DNA from: Bacteroidales bacterium
GTDB lineage: Bacteria; Bacteroidota; Bacteroidia; Bacteroidales; UBA932
Direction of reading: 5' to 3'
DNA length: 58,305 bases
NCBI GenBank assembly: GCA_029098505.1
Contig: JAQXOE010000051.1
Location: 1 to 58,305, forward strand
In this document: positions 34,624-42,613 of the stretch, in pieces
Position numbering within the stretch: position 1 is the first letter of the stretch
Layout of the letters: each line of letters begins with the position of its first letter
Translations under genes and position numbers: made by a program
The notes under the pieces: model-generated
The model's input: only the letters and a program-made list of their open reading frames with translations
What the model was told of the DNA's origin: nothing
The model's database searches: none

Positions 34624-35457
34624 ATGAAAAAGACTATATTCATTATTCTCGCCGCTCTTGTAGCTTTTGCTTCCTGCCAGCAGCCAGAGTTCATATATGT
34701 TCCTGACAACGAGGATGTTTCCTTCCTCGAGACCGGTGCTTCCGTATCACTTGAGGGTCAGGATATCGTTATTCCTATCGCCAGAGGTGTAGCTTCTGAA
34801 GAACTTGCTCTCGGTATCAATCTTGATGACCCTATGGGTGTCTATACTCTCAAGACCCCTGTGGTCAATTTCGAAAAGGACCAGTATGAGGGTGAGATCG
34901 TGGTTTCATACGACATCAATGCTCTCAAACCTGTGACTGAGTATAATTTCTCAGTATCGTTCGATGAGAAGAATATGTCTGTAGTAGGTGACAATGTTTA
35001 CAGCGTTTCAGCTATGATGCCTTTGACTTACAAGGATTATGGTACTGTAACCATCGGTTACTGCTACGTAAGCTCTCTTCTTGAGAACAAGACTTATACT
35101 CTCCAGAAAGCTGAGTTCACTACCAATTATTACAAGGTTCTGGGTCTCTACGGTTCTGCTACTGATCTTGAATTCCGTGTGGACGGTGAATATTTCACTC
35201 CTCTCACCCCTGCTAAAAATAACAAGTGGTTTTCTGGTTATCCTTTGATTGAGGTCGTTTCAGCTGCTGTTCATCCTAGCTATGGCGTGATGACCGGTTG
35301 GATTGATCCGGATCCTGGATACTGCCCTGTTCAGGGTGCTACCGGAGACGGTACACTCGTTGAGGGTTCTGCTTTCGGTTTCGATATCTATTGGACTGTA
35401 TCAGCCGGATACTTCGGATGGAAGAGCGAGCACCTTATCGTGTCAAGTGTTAAGTAA
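34624..35457 (+). CDS. SusE/F-position lipoprotein (right module)
   Basis: The 277-residue lipoprotein has the signal MKKTIFIILAALVAFASC. The first domain looks like a BACON/DUF-type beta-sandwich (ASVSLEGQDIVIPIARGVAS, then YNFSVSFDEKNMSVVGDNVY). The second half (CYVSSLLENKTYTLQKAEFT onward) resembles the C-terminal repeat of many Bacteroidota SusCD-linked lipoproteins. I cannot assign a precise family. It is encoded 12 bases after susD. A strong terminator stands between it and the subtilase gene, so the first three genes of the module form their own main transcript. Confidence 0.78.
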   Translation: MKKTIFIILAALVAFASCQQPEFIYVPDNEDVSFLETGASVSLEGQDIVIPIARGVASEELALGINLDDPMGVYTLKTPVVNFEKDQYEGEIVVSYDINALKPVTEYNFSVSFDEKNMSVVGDNVYSVSAMMPLTYKDYGTVTIGYCYVSSLLENKTYTLQKAEFTTNYYKVLGLYGSATDLEFRVDGEYFTPLTPAKNNKWFSGYPLIEVVSAAVHPSYGVMTGWIDPDPGYCPVQGATGDGTLVEGSAFGFDIYWTVSAGYFGWKSEHLIVSSVK

Positions 35458-35481
35458 TAATTGACAATTAATGCTTATATT

Positions 35482-35512
35482 GTGGTCTGAATCATTTCAG
35501 ACCACTTTTTTT
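35482..35512 (+). terminator. Intrinsic terminator between lipoprotein and subtilase genes (right module)
   Basis: A perfect 10-bp stem, GTGGTCTGAA (35482-35491) with TTCAGACCAC (35496-35505), has a 4-base loop and is followed by seven T residues. The subtilase ATG at 35518 comes 5 bases after the T run and no other promoter is seen. Protease expression must rely on read-through or on an unseen promoter. Confidence 0.9.
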
Positions 35513-35517
35513 GATTT

Positions 35518-38142
35518 ATGAACAAACAGTTTCATTTTGCATTCCTCCTTCTGTGCTTGGTGTTCTCCTGTGCGAGGGAGAACGATCTTTCAAGTGAACT
35601 TGAATTCCAGCCTGTAGAGCAGCAGGAAGTATTTGACCCTTACATCGTTCAGGGTCGCTTGATTGTGGAGTTTACGGATGACATTGCCGATGATATTGAA
35701 AGCAGTCGCTCGAAGAATTCTCTTCCTGTGACGAAATCTGCCGGAATCAACGCTCTGCTTGAGTCCTGTGGTGTCGTGTCATTGGAGCGCATCTTCCCTT
35801 ACGATGAGCAATGGGAAGAAAGGCACAGGGCGTTCGGACTCCATCGTTTCTACTATGTTGATTTCGACACTGCTATTCCGGTTACGAAGGCGGCGGATTC
35901 CTTTGATAATCTTCCGGAGATTGTCTCTGCCCAGCCTGAGCGTATGAAAGTTCAGACTGAGGTTTTCAATGACCCGTATCTGTCATATCAGTGGCATTAC
36001 TCCAACAATGGAGTCGGCAGCACCTATGTGGCGGGTGCGGACATTAATGTCTTTTCGGTTTGGGAGAGATACACTGGAGGTTCGCCTGAAGTGATAGTTT
36101 GTGTAGAGGATGGCGGTGTGGATCTGACTCACCCGGACCTGGCAGCTGTCTGTCTGCCCGGAGGGCCGAATGGAAGCTGTTCATTCATAAATGGATACGG
36201 CGGCTATGACATTCCGGCTGACGACCACGGAACTCACGTGGCAGGAACTGTCGCCGCCATCAACAACAACGGCATAGGTGTCTGTGGCGTCGCCGGAGGC
36301 CTTGACGGCAAAGGCGGTGTCAGGATTATGTCCACTCCTATTCTTATGGAGGACCCGAGCAATCCTGACAAGACCATAGGCGGTAATTCGGCGCAAGCCT
36401 TTGTTTGGGCCGCCGACCACGGTGCCGTCATTTCCCAGAACAGCTGGGCCTACGGATACAAGAACGCCGAGGATGCGAAGAATGGATACATCTCATCCGA
36501 TGACAAGATGGGCATCGATTATTTCATTGCCAATGCCGGTATCGACAAGGATGGCAACCAGGTCGGTCCGATGAGGGGCGGCGTGGTTATTTTCGCAGCC
36601 GGAAACGAGTCCTACAATTATGCCTGGCCTTCAATGTATGAGCCGGTAATCGCAGTCGGTGCTATCAGTTCGACTGCAAATCCGGCATATTACACGAATT
36701 ATGGTGATTGGGTGGATATTTGTGCCCCTGGCGGCGACTACAAGGTCGGACCTCAGGTTTACAGCACCCTGCCAGGAGGACAATATGGCAACAAGCAGGG
36801 CACGTCGATGGCCTGCCCTCACGTTTCGGGCGTGGCTGCTCTCGTTGTATCCCATAGGGGAGGCATAGGCTTTACCAATGAAATGCTCAAGGAGTGCCTG
36901 CTCAAGGGTGCAAATTACGATTACCAGTACAAACATCTCATAGGCCCTCTTGTGGATGCTCTCGGCGCCGTGACTTATGGCAGTGAGGGGGTTCCGGAGC
37001 CGGTTGAGGATTTCAATGTCAGTGTGGCTTCCAATATCCTGACCCTTGACTGGAAGGTGACAGCCGACCCGGATGACTATGTCGCTGACAGGTATCTTCT
37101 TCTCGCATCAAAGGACAGGGAAAGTCTCCTGAATTTCTCTCCGAAGTCTCCGTCTTCCGCTGTGACCGTAGCAGAAATCGGCACTTCGGGAAAGAAGGTC
37201 GGGGATGCAATCTCGCAGAAAATCACCGGTTTGGACTTCGCGAGCCTGTATTATGTAGCCATTATGGCCATAGATTACTCAGGCAATTATTCGGACTTGT
37301 CTCCAATCAAGACCGCAACTACAGGTGTCAACAATGCTCCTGTTATCAGCGTTTTGGGCGAGCTGGACAATCCTCTCATTGTTCATGCCCATTCCGAGCT
37401 CAGTTTTCAGCTTTCAATAATCGATCCTGACGGACACACTGTAAAACCGACCTTCAATCCGGGAAGCCAGGCCGCTACCATCAGCAGCACCTCCGATCCG
37501 GCCATATGGGACGTGAAGATTGTGGGACGCAATGCTGAAGCCGGCAGCTACACCGCCAGAATCAAAGTTTCCGATGAATTCGGCGCAACTTCCGAATGGC
37601 AGATTTCATACACCATACTTCCAAACCATACTCCTGTCAGCCTGAAGGCAATAGAGGATGTCCTCTTCACCAAGGTGGGCGAGTCCTTCAGTCTGAAAGC
37701 TGACGAGTATTTCAAGGAAGAGGACGGTGAGCGTATCAAGTACAGCTTCAAGGCCAGCACATCGAATGTCGCCCACGTATATCAGGAAGGTGAGAATATC
37801 GTCATCACCGCCTTGGGTTACGGTATGACTACCATTACCCTCACTGCTTCCGACGGACTTGGGGAAAGCGTCTCAGTTGATTTCAACGTACTAGTCAGGG
37901 ACCCTTCGAAGGGACCGGAGGTTTCGGTCAAGGACAATGAGCTCAGTATCACTACCTATTATGATGGCGAGGTCAATGTGCTTATTACCAATTCTTTGGG
38001 TGCACTTGTGCTGAGTGAAAAGTTCACGAGCGAGGTGTTCTCTCCTGTCAAGCTGGACGTCTCGAACTTCGCCCCTGGCCGCTATAGCCTCAAAAGCGAG
38101 TATGACGGCAACATCTTCACTTCAGTGTTCGTAAAGAAATAG
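35518..38142 (+). CDS. Subtilisin-like S8 lipoprotein peptidase with T9SS-like C-terminus (copy 3, right module)
   Basis: The 874-residue peptidase has a lipoprotein signal (MNKQFHFAFLLLCLVFSC). Catalytic residues are Asp198 (VEDGGVD), His237 (HGTHVAG), Asn363 (FAAGN) and Ser430 (GTSMACPHVSG). It lacks the EF-hand insert of the other two copies; the corresponding stretch reads AYGYKNAEDAKNGYISSDDK. Fibronectin-like and cadherin-like repeats follow. The C-terminal 75 residues (VNVLITNSLGALVLSEKF ... FAPGRYSLKS ... VFVKK) match the end of a T9SS type A sorting domain, but the usual YPNP start is replaced by an altered sequence. It is the fourth gene of the right module, 5 bases after a terminator T run. 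Probable role: surface proteolysis feeding the adjacent transporter (inference). Confidence 0.88.
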   Translation: MNKQFHFAFLLLCLVFSCARENDLSSELEFQPVEQQEVFDPYIVQGRLIVEFTDDIADDIESSRSKNSLPVTKSAGINALLESCGVVSLERIFPYDEQWEERHRAFGLHRFYYVDFDTAIPVTKAADSFDNLPEIVSAQPERMKVQTEVFNDPYLSYQWHYSNNGVGSTYVAGADINVFSVWERYTGGSPEVIVCVEDGGVDLTHPDLAAVCLPGGPNGSCSFINGYGGYDIPADDHGTHVAGTVAAINNNGIGVCGVAGGLDGKGGVRIMSTPILMEDPSNPDKTIGGNSAQAFVWAADHGAVISQNSWAYGYKNAEDAKNGYISSDDKMGIDYFIANAGIDKDGNQVGPMRGGVVIFAAGNESYNYAWPSMYEPVIAVGAISSTANPAYYTNYGDWVDICAPGGDYKVGPQVYSTLPGGQYGNKQGTSMACPHVSGVAALVVSHRGGIGFTNEMLKECLLKGANYDYQYKHLIGPLVDALGAVTYGSEGVPEPVEDFNVSVASNILTLDWKVTADPDDYVADRYLLLASKDRESLLNFSPKSPSSAVTVAEIGTSGKKVGDAISQKITGLDFASLYYVAIMAIDYSGNYSDLSPIKTATTGVNNAPVISVLGELDNPLIVHAHSELSFQLSIIDPDGHTVKPTFNPGSQAATISSTSDPAIWDVKIVGRNAEAGSYTARIKVSDEFGATSEWQISYTILPNHTPVSLKAIEDVLFTKVGESFSLKADEYFKEEDGERIKYSFKASTSNVAHVYQEGENIVITALGYGMTTITLTASDGLGESVSVDFNVLVRDPSKGPEVSVKDNELSITTYYDGEVNVLITNSLGALVLSEKFTSEVFSPVKLDVSNFAPGRYSLKSEYDGNIFTSVFVKK

Positions 38143-38146
38143 TCCT

Positions 38147-38992
38147 ATGAAAAGAGTTATCATTACTATAAGCCTTTTGGCTGCAGGCCTCGCCGCAGCC
38201 GCCCAAACAACCGGAGTAGAGTCGTTGTCAATGCCGTTCTCGCGTCTTCCAAAGACCGTTTCAACTATGGCAATGGGAGCTACTCCGTCATACTACGATC
38301 CTTCCGCTTTCGCGCTTTCCGGAAAGGAATTCAGCTCTGAAATCTCTTATCTCGGACTGAAATCTGACATTCCTTCCACAAATCTCGGCGTGAACATAGC
38401 CTATGGTCTCGGCGAGCGTCTTGCATTGACTCTGGACGGCCTAATGAGTATGGGAGCGGAAATCGATGGAGTGAATTCTTCCGATATGGCTTTCGGTGCT
38501 GGAGCGGCATTTGCCATTACCCCGAACATTTCAGTCGGAATGAGCGGACGTTATCTGTCCAGCTCCTTCGGCTCTGATGCGTCTTTCTCCGCTTTTAGTG
38601 CCGATGTTCTGATGGGCGCTCATTTTGAGGGACTTACGGCCGGTCTTGGGGTTCGCGGACTCGGAACAAAGGTGGGGGAATATTCCCTCCCGACCTCTCT
38701 TTCTGCGGATTTGGGCTACCGTCTGGACTTCGCGGAAAAGAATGCACTTGACTTCAAACTTGGTGCCGACTATTATTTCTGCAGTGCAATTGCTTTGGGA
38801 GCGGGAGCGCAATATACCTGGAACGATATGGTATCCGCCAGAGTCGGCTATCACAAGGGTGCCGTCCTGCCGTCTTTCCTGTCAATGGGCTGCGGCTTCG
38901 CGTTCAAAGGTTTTGCCCTTGATTTCACCTATCTACTGTCTTCGCCGACCATCGGCGGTTCGGCAATGTTGGGCTTAGGTTTCAGTTTTTAG
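38147..38992 (+). CDS. PorV/PorQ-like outer-membrane beta-barrel (copy 3, right module)
   Basis: The 281-residue protein has a signal peptide (MKRVIITISLLAAGLAAAAQ) and the family start SMPFSRLPKTVSTMAMGATP, closest of the three copies to standard PorV/PorQ proteins (GA-MG-type motif near residue 40, then YYDPSAFA). Regular strands follow and the terminal residue is phenylalanine (MLGLGFSF). It starts 4 bases after the subtilase stop codon and ends 4 bases before the M3 peptidase start. No terminator separates it from that gene, so the right module may extend to 41030. Confidence 0.7.
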   Translation: MKRVIITISLLAAGLAAAAQTTGVESLSMPFSRLPKTVSTMAMGATPSYYDPSAFALSGKEFSSEISYLGLKSDIPSTNLGVNIAYGLGERLALTLDGLMSMGAEIDGVNSSDMAFGAGAAFAITPNISVGMSGRYLSSSFGSDASFSAFSADVLMGAHFEGLTAGLGVRGLGTKVGEYSLPTSLSADLGYRLDFAEKNALDFKLGADYYFCSAIALGAGAQYTWNDMVSARVGYHKGAVLPSFLSMGCGFAFKGFALDFTYLLSSPTIGGSAMLGLGFSF

Positions 38993-38996
38993 AATT

Positions 38997-41030
38997 ATGT
39001 ACGACAATCCCTTATTGATGACATCGGAGCTACCGTTCGGGGCTCCGATGTTTGATAGAATCCGGAAAGAGCATTATCTGCCAGCCTTCGAAAAGGCGAT
39101 AGCTCAGGCCAAGGAGGAGGTGGACGCCATAGTTTCCAATCCGGAAGAGCCTGATTTTGAGAATACTATAGCTGCTCTCGAATTCTCCGGCGCCCTGCTG
39201 GACGATATCTGCAACATCTTCTTCAACCTTCTAGAAGCGGATTCCGACGAGCAGATGCAGGAAATCGCGGAGAAGGTCTCGCCTATGCTGACCGGGTTCA
39301 GCCAGTATGTCTCTTTTAATGAAGCCCTGTTCGCCAGGGTGAAGCGCGTCTATGAACTCAGGGACAGCCTGGACCTTGAGCCGGACCAGCGCAAGTTGTT
39401 GGAAGACAGCTACAAATCCTTTGTCAGAAATGGCGCGGATCTCGACCCTGAAGACAAGAAGACCTTCGGGGCTTATGATGAGGAACTGTCATTGCTCTCC
39501 CTCCAGTTCGGCAAGAACGTCCTCGATGCGACCAATGCCTTTACGCTCCATCTGACGGATGAAAAGGATCTGGAGGGCTTGCCGCAATTCCTTCGCGACG
39601 CTGCTGCCCAGGCGGCTTCGGACAAGCAACTTGATGGCTGGCTTTTCGACCTCACGGCTCCGAGCTACAGGCCGTTTATGAAATACAGTGCCATCAGCGG
39701 ATTGCGCAAGAAAATGTATATGGCGTACAATACCAGAGCGATTGAGACCAATTCTCCGATAGTCAGGCGTATGGTCGAGCTGCGAAGGCTCAAGGCCGCT
39801 CTGCTTGGCTTCGATTCCTATGCTGCTTTTGCCCTCGATGACAGGATGGCCGGCAACGAGGCTGTTGTCAATGGATTCCTCGACTCGCTGCTCGCCAAAT
39901 CCCTGCCCGCTGCCCGCCGGGATGTCGCCGAAGTGTTCGGGTTCGCGAGAGCCGGAGGCTATGAAGAGGAGAGTATGCAGCCTTGGGATTTCAGCTATTG
40001 GTCGGAGCAATACAAGAATGTGCACCATTCGGTCAGTGATGAGATGCTGAAGCCATACTTCAGGCTCGAGGACTGCATAGAGGCTGTTTTCGGACTTGCC
40101 CGCACCCTCTATGGACTTGAGTTCAAACCTCTTGACAGTGTCCCGGTGTACCAGGAAGACGTCAGGGTTTATGATGTGACGGACGCTGCAGGCTGCCACA
40201 AGGCCCTGTTCTATGCGGATTTCTTCCCGCGTGCATCCAAGAGGGGTGGAGCCTGGATGACGGAATTCCGTGGTCAGAGCATAGTGGATTCTGTGGAAAG
40301 ACGTCCTTTCATCAGCATAGTGACAAATTTTACAAAACCGACTCCGTCAGCTCCTTCCCTTCTGACCCACGATGAACTGGTTACCTTCCTTCACGAGTTC
40401 GGCCACGCACTGCACGGAATACTCGCCGAGGGACGTTATCCTTCCCAGACCGGAACCAATGTGGCCAGGGATTTTGTCGAACTGCCTTCCCAGATAATGG
40501 AAAACTGGGCCTTTGAACCTGAATGGCTCAATACCTTCGCCAGACACTATGAAACAGGGGAGACCATTGCCTCGGAATTGATGGAAAAAGTGGTGGAGGC
40601 CAAGAACTTCCAGGCCGGTTATCTGCAGGTGCGACAGCTTCAGTTCGGCATTCTGGATATGGCCTGGCACAGCCTCGCAGCAGAGCCTGACGGGGAGGTC
40701 ATCGATTTTGAGAAAAAGGTTCTGGCCCCTTCTTCGGTTCTGCCTTCAGTCAGTGAATGTTGCATTTCCACCTCATTCAACCATATCTTCTCCGGAGGAT
40801 ACTCGGCCGGATACTATTCCTACAAATGGGCTGAGGTCCTGGAAGCCGATGCTTTCTCCCTGTTCAAGGAAAAGGGCATATTCAGCAGGGAGGCGGCAGA
40901 TGCCTTCCGTGAATGTATCCTGACCAGGGGCAGCACACGTGATGAACACGAACTGTATCTGGCGTTCCGCGGACGTGAGCCTGAGATCGAGGCACTTTTG
41001 CAGAAATTGGGTATTATTTTTCCGAACTGA
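38997..41030 (+). CDS. M3-family oligopeptidase (peptidyl-dipeptidase Dcp-like)
   Basis: The 677-residue zinc metallopeptidase of family M3 has no signal peptide, so it probably acts in the cytoplasm on short peptides. The zinc motif HEFGH lies at residues 466-470 in FLHEFGHALHG, and the downstream glutamate ligand region is DFVELPSQIMENW. The N-terminal helical part (FENTIAALEFSGALLDDICN) is typical of Dcp/oligopeptidase A. The gene starts only 4 bases after the PorV-like gene of the right module, with no terminator between them. It could degrade peptides brought in through that module, although M3 enzymes are common housekeeping genes. No counterpart sits at the end of the left module. Confidence 0.92.
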   Translation: MYDNPLLMTSELPFGAPMFDRIRKEHYLPAFEKAIAQAKEEVDAIVSNPEEPDFENTIAALEFSGALLDDICNIFFNLLEADSDEQMQEIAEKVSPMLTGFSQYVSFNEALFARVKRVYELRDSLDLEPDQRKLLEDSYKSFVRNGADLDPEDKKTFGAYDEELSLLSLQFGKNVLDATNAFTLHLTDEKDLEGLPQFLRDAAAQAASDKQLDGWLFDLTAPSYRPFMKYSAISGLRKKMYMAYNTRAIETNSPIVRRMVELRRLKAALLGFDSYAAFALDDRMAGNEAVVNGFLDSLLAKSLPAARRDVAEVFGFARAGGYEEESMQPWDFSYWSEQYKNVHHSVSDEMLKPYFRLEDCIEAVFGLARTLYGLEFKPLDSVPVYQEDVRVYDVTDAAGCHKALFYADFFPRASKRGGAWMTEFRGQSIVDSVERRPFISIVTNFTKPTPSAPSLLTHDELVTFLHEFGHALHGILAEGRYPSQTGTNVARDFVELPSQIMENWAFEPEWLNTFARHYETGETIASELMEKVVEAKNFQAGYLQVRQLQFGILDMAWHSLAAEPDGEVIDFEKKVLAPSSVLPSVSECCISTSFNHIFSGGYSAGYYSYKWAEVLEADAFSLFKEKGIFSREAADAFRECILTRGSTRDEHELYLAFRGREPEIEALLQKLGIIFPN

Positions 41031-41054
41031 CACGGGGTAACAGGAAAATTTTCA

Positions 41055-41062
41055 TAACTTTA
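41055..41062 (+). promoter_or_regulatory. Weak candidate -7 element before the polyferredoxin gene
   Basis: TAACTTTA differs from TAnnTTTG at the last base and has no clear TTTG partner. A small hairpin, CCCGG/CCGGG with a GGAA loop (41077-41090), follows in the presumed leader. Confidence 0.3.
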
Positions 41063-41121
41063 CGCGGATTGCTTTTCCCGGGGAACCGGGATTTCTGTCG
41101 GAATACATTAAATGGAATAAT

Positions 41122-42591
41122 ATGGCAAAGAAAATCAGAATCGCAGCAGCCGCTGTCTTCTTTATCTGTATCACCCTGCTTCTTGTCGGTATAGGTGAGC
41201 AGTGGTTCGGATGGATGGCGAAGCTGCAGTTCCTGCCGGCTTGTCTGGCCCTCAATGTAGCCGTAATCGTGGGCATACTTCTCCTGACCCTCGTATTCGG
41301 TCGTATTTATTGCTCCGTAATCTGCCCTATGGGCGTTTTCCAGGACATCGTGATCTGGATACGCAGAAAAACGGGTGGCAAGAAGTTCAAATACAGCTAC
41401 AAGAAGGAGAACAAACTGGTCAGATACGCAGTCTGGGCCATTTTCATTGCCTGCATCATCGCCGGCCTTCAGGTCATCGTGGCTCTTCTCGCTCCGTACA
41501 GCGCCTACGGCCGCATTGTCAACAGCATCGTCTCTCCACGAGGCTGGCTTGTACCTGTTATTGCCCTTCTTACGGTCGTGTTCATAGTCTGGCTCGCCTG
41601 GACTTCCGGCCGCGAGTATTGCAACACCATCTGTCCGGTAGGCACCACTCTCGGACTGGTTTCACGCTTCGCGCTCTTCCGTCCTGTCATAGACAAGTCA
41701 ATGTGCGTGGGCTGCCACGCTTGTGAGAGAGCCTGCAAGTCGCATTGCATTGACGTTGAAAACAGGAGGGTCGATGGCAGCCGCTGTGTAGACTGTTTTG
41801 ACTGCATCGGACATTGCAAGCTGGGTGGCCTCAAATACAGATTCGCTTACGGTGAAGTGGCCCGCAGGCCTATGCGCGACACTGCTGCAAAAAGCACGAC
41901 TGCCGCAGCAGGAAACAGCACCACTGCTTCTGCGAGCTGCACGACCGGGGACAATGCCCCTGATGCGGGACGCCGCGCATTTCTCGCCGGTGCCGTTCTC
42001 GCGGGTTCGTCGCTGACTCTCGGCGCACAAGAGCAGAAGCTCGACGGTGGTCTGGCCGCCGTTCTTGACAAGAAGGCTCCTAAGCGTGAACAGAGGCTCA
42101 CTCCTCCGGGTTCCGGTGGTGAAAGGAGCTTCTACGACCATTGCACCGCCTGCCAACTTTGCATAGCCAATTGCCCTAATGAGGTTCTTCGTCCAAGCAC
42201 TGACCTGGGTCATATGATGCAGCCGAAGATGGATTTCGACCGCGGTTTCTGCCGCCCGGAGTGCACCACCTGCTCGCATCTCTGCCCTGCAGGCGCAATC
42301 AAACCGATTACGGTTGAGGAGAAGACTCTCATTCATATCGGACGCGCTGTCGTGGATTTGGACCTCTGTGTGGCGTATGAGGGTGAAGTCAGCTGCGGAA
42401 GTTGCGCCGCGCATTGCCCTATGGGAGCGATTTCGATGGTCCGCAAGGTCAAGGGCGACGTCAAATCGCCTCTGATTCCTACCGTGATTGAGGACAGGTG
42501 CATAGGCTGCGGAAAATGTGAATTCCTCTGCCCTTCACGTCCATTCAGCGCTATCCACATCGAGGGTCTCAAGAATCATATAAACGGTTAA
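41122..42591 (+). CDS. Membrane polyferredoxin, NapH-like and NapG-like parts fused
   Basis: The 489-residue protein begins with a NapH/CcoG-like membrane part: about four helices with CSVICPMG and CNTICPVG at helix ends, then two ferredoxin-type clusters (CVGCHACERAC from residue 195, CVDCFDCIGHC). A low-complexity Ala/Thr linker leads to GRRAFLAGAVLAGSSLTLGA near residue 283, which looks like an internal Tat-type signal. The C-terminal part has NapG-like clusters (CTACQLCIANC, CTTCSHLC, CGSCAAHC, CIGCGKCEFLC). It probably moves electrons between quinols and an extracytoplasmic acceptor, quite possibly the reductase encoded 22 bases downstream. The partner and reaction are inferred. Confidence 0.82.
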   Translation: MAKKIRIAAAAVFFICITLLLVGIGEQWFGWMAKLQFLPACLALNVAVIVGILLLTLVFGRIYCSVICPMGVFQDIVIWIRRKTGGKKFKYSYKKENKLVRYAVWAIFIACIIAGLQVIVALLAPYSAYGRIVNSIVSPRGWLVPVIALLTVVFIVWLAWTSGREYCNTICPVGTTLGLVSRFALFRPVIDKSMCVGCHACERACKSHCIDVENRRVDGSRCVDCFDCIGHCKLGGLKYRFAYGEVARRPMRDTAAKSTTAAAGNSTTASASCTTGDNAPDAGRRAFLAGAVLAGSSLTLGAQEQKLDGGLAAVLDKKAPKREQRLTPPGSGGERSFYDHCTACQLCIANCPNEVLRPSTDLGHMMQPKMDFDRGFCRPECTTCSHLCPAGAIKPITVEEKTLIHIGRAVVDLDLCVAYEGEVSCGSCAAHCPMGAISMVRKVKGDVKSPLIPTVIEDRCIGCGKCEFLCPSRPFSAIHIEGLKNHING

Positions 42592-42613
42592 GCCACAATA
42601 GATTGAAAAGCTT

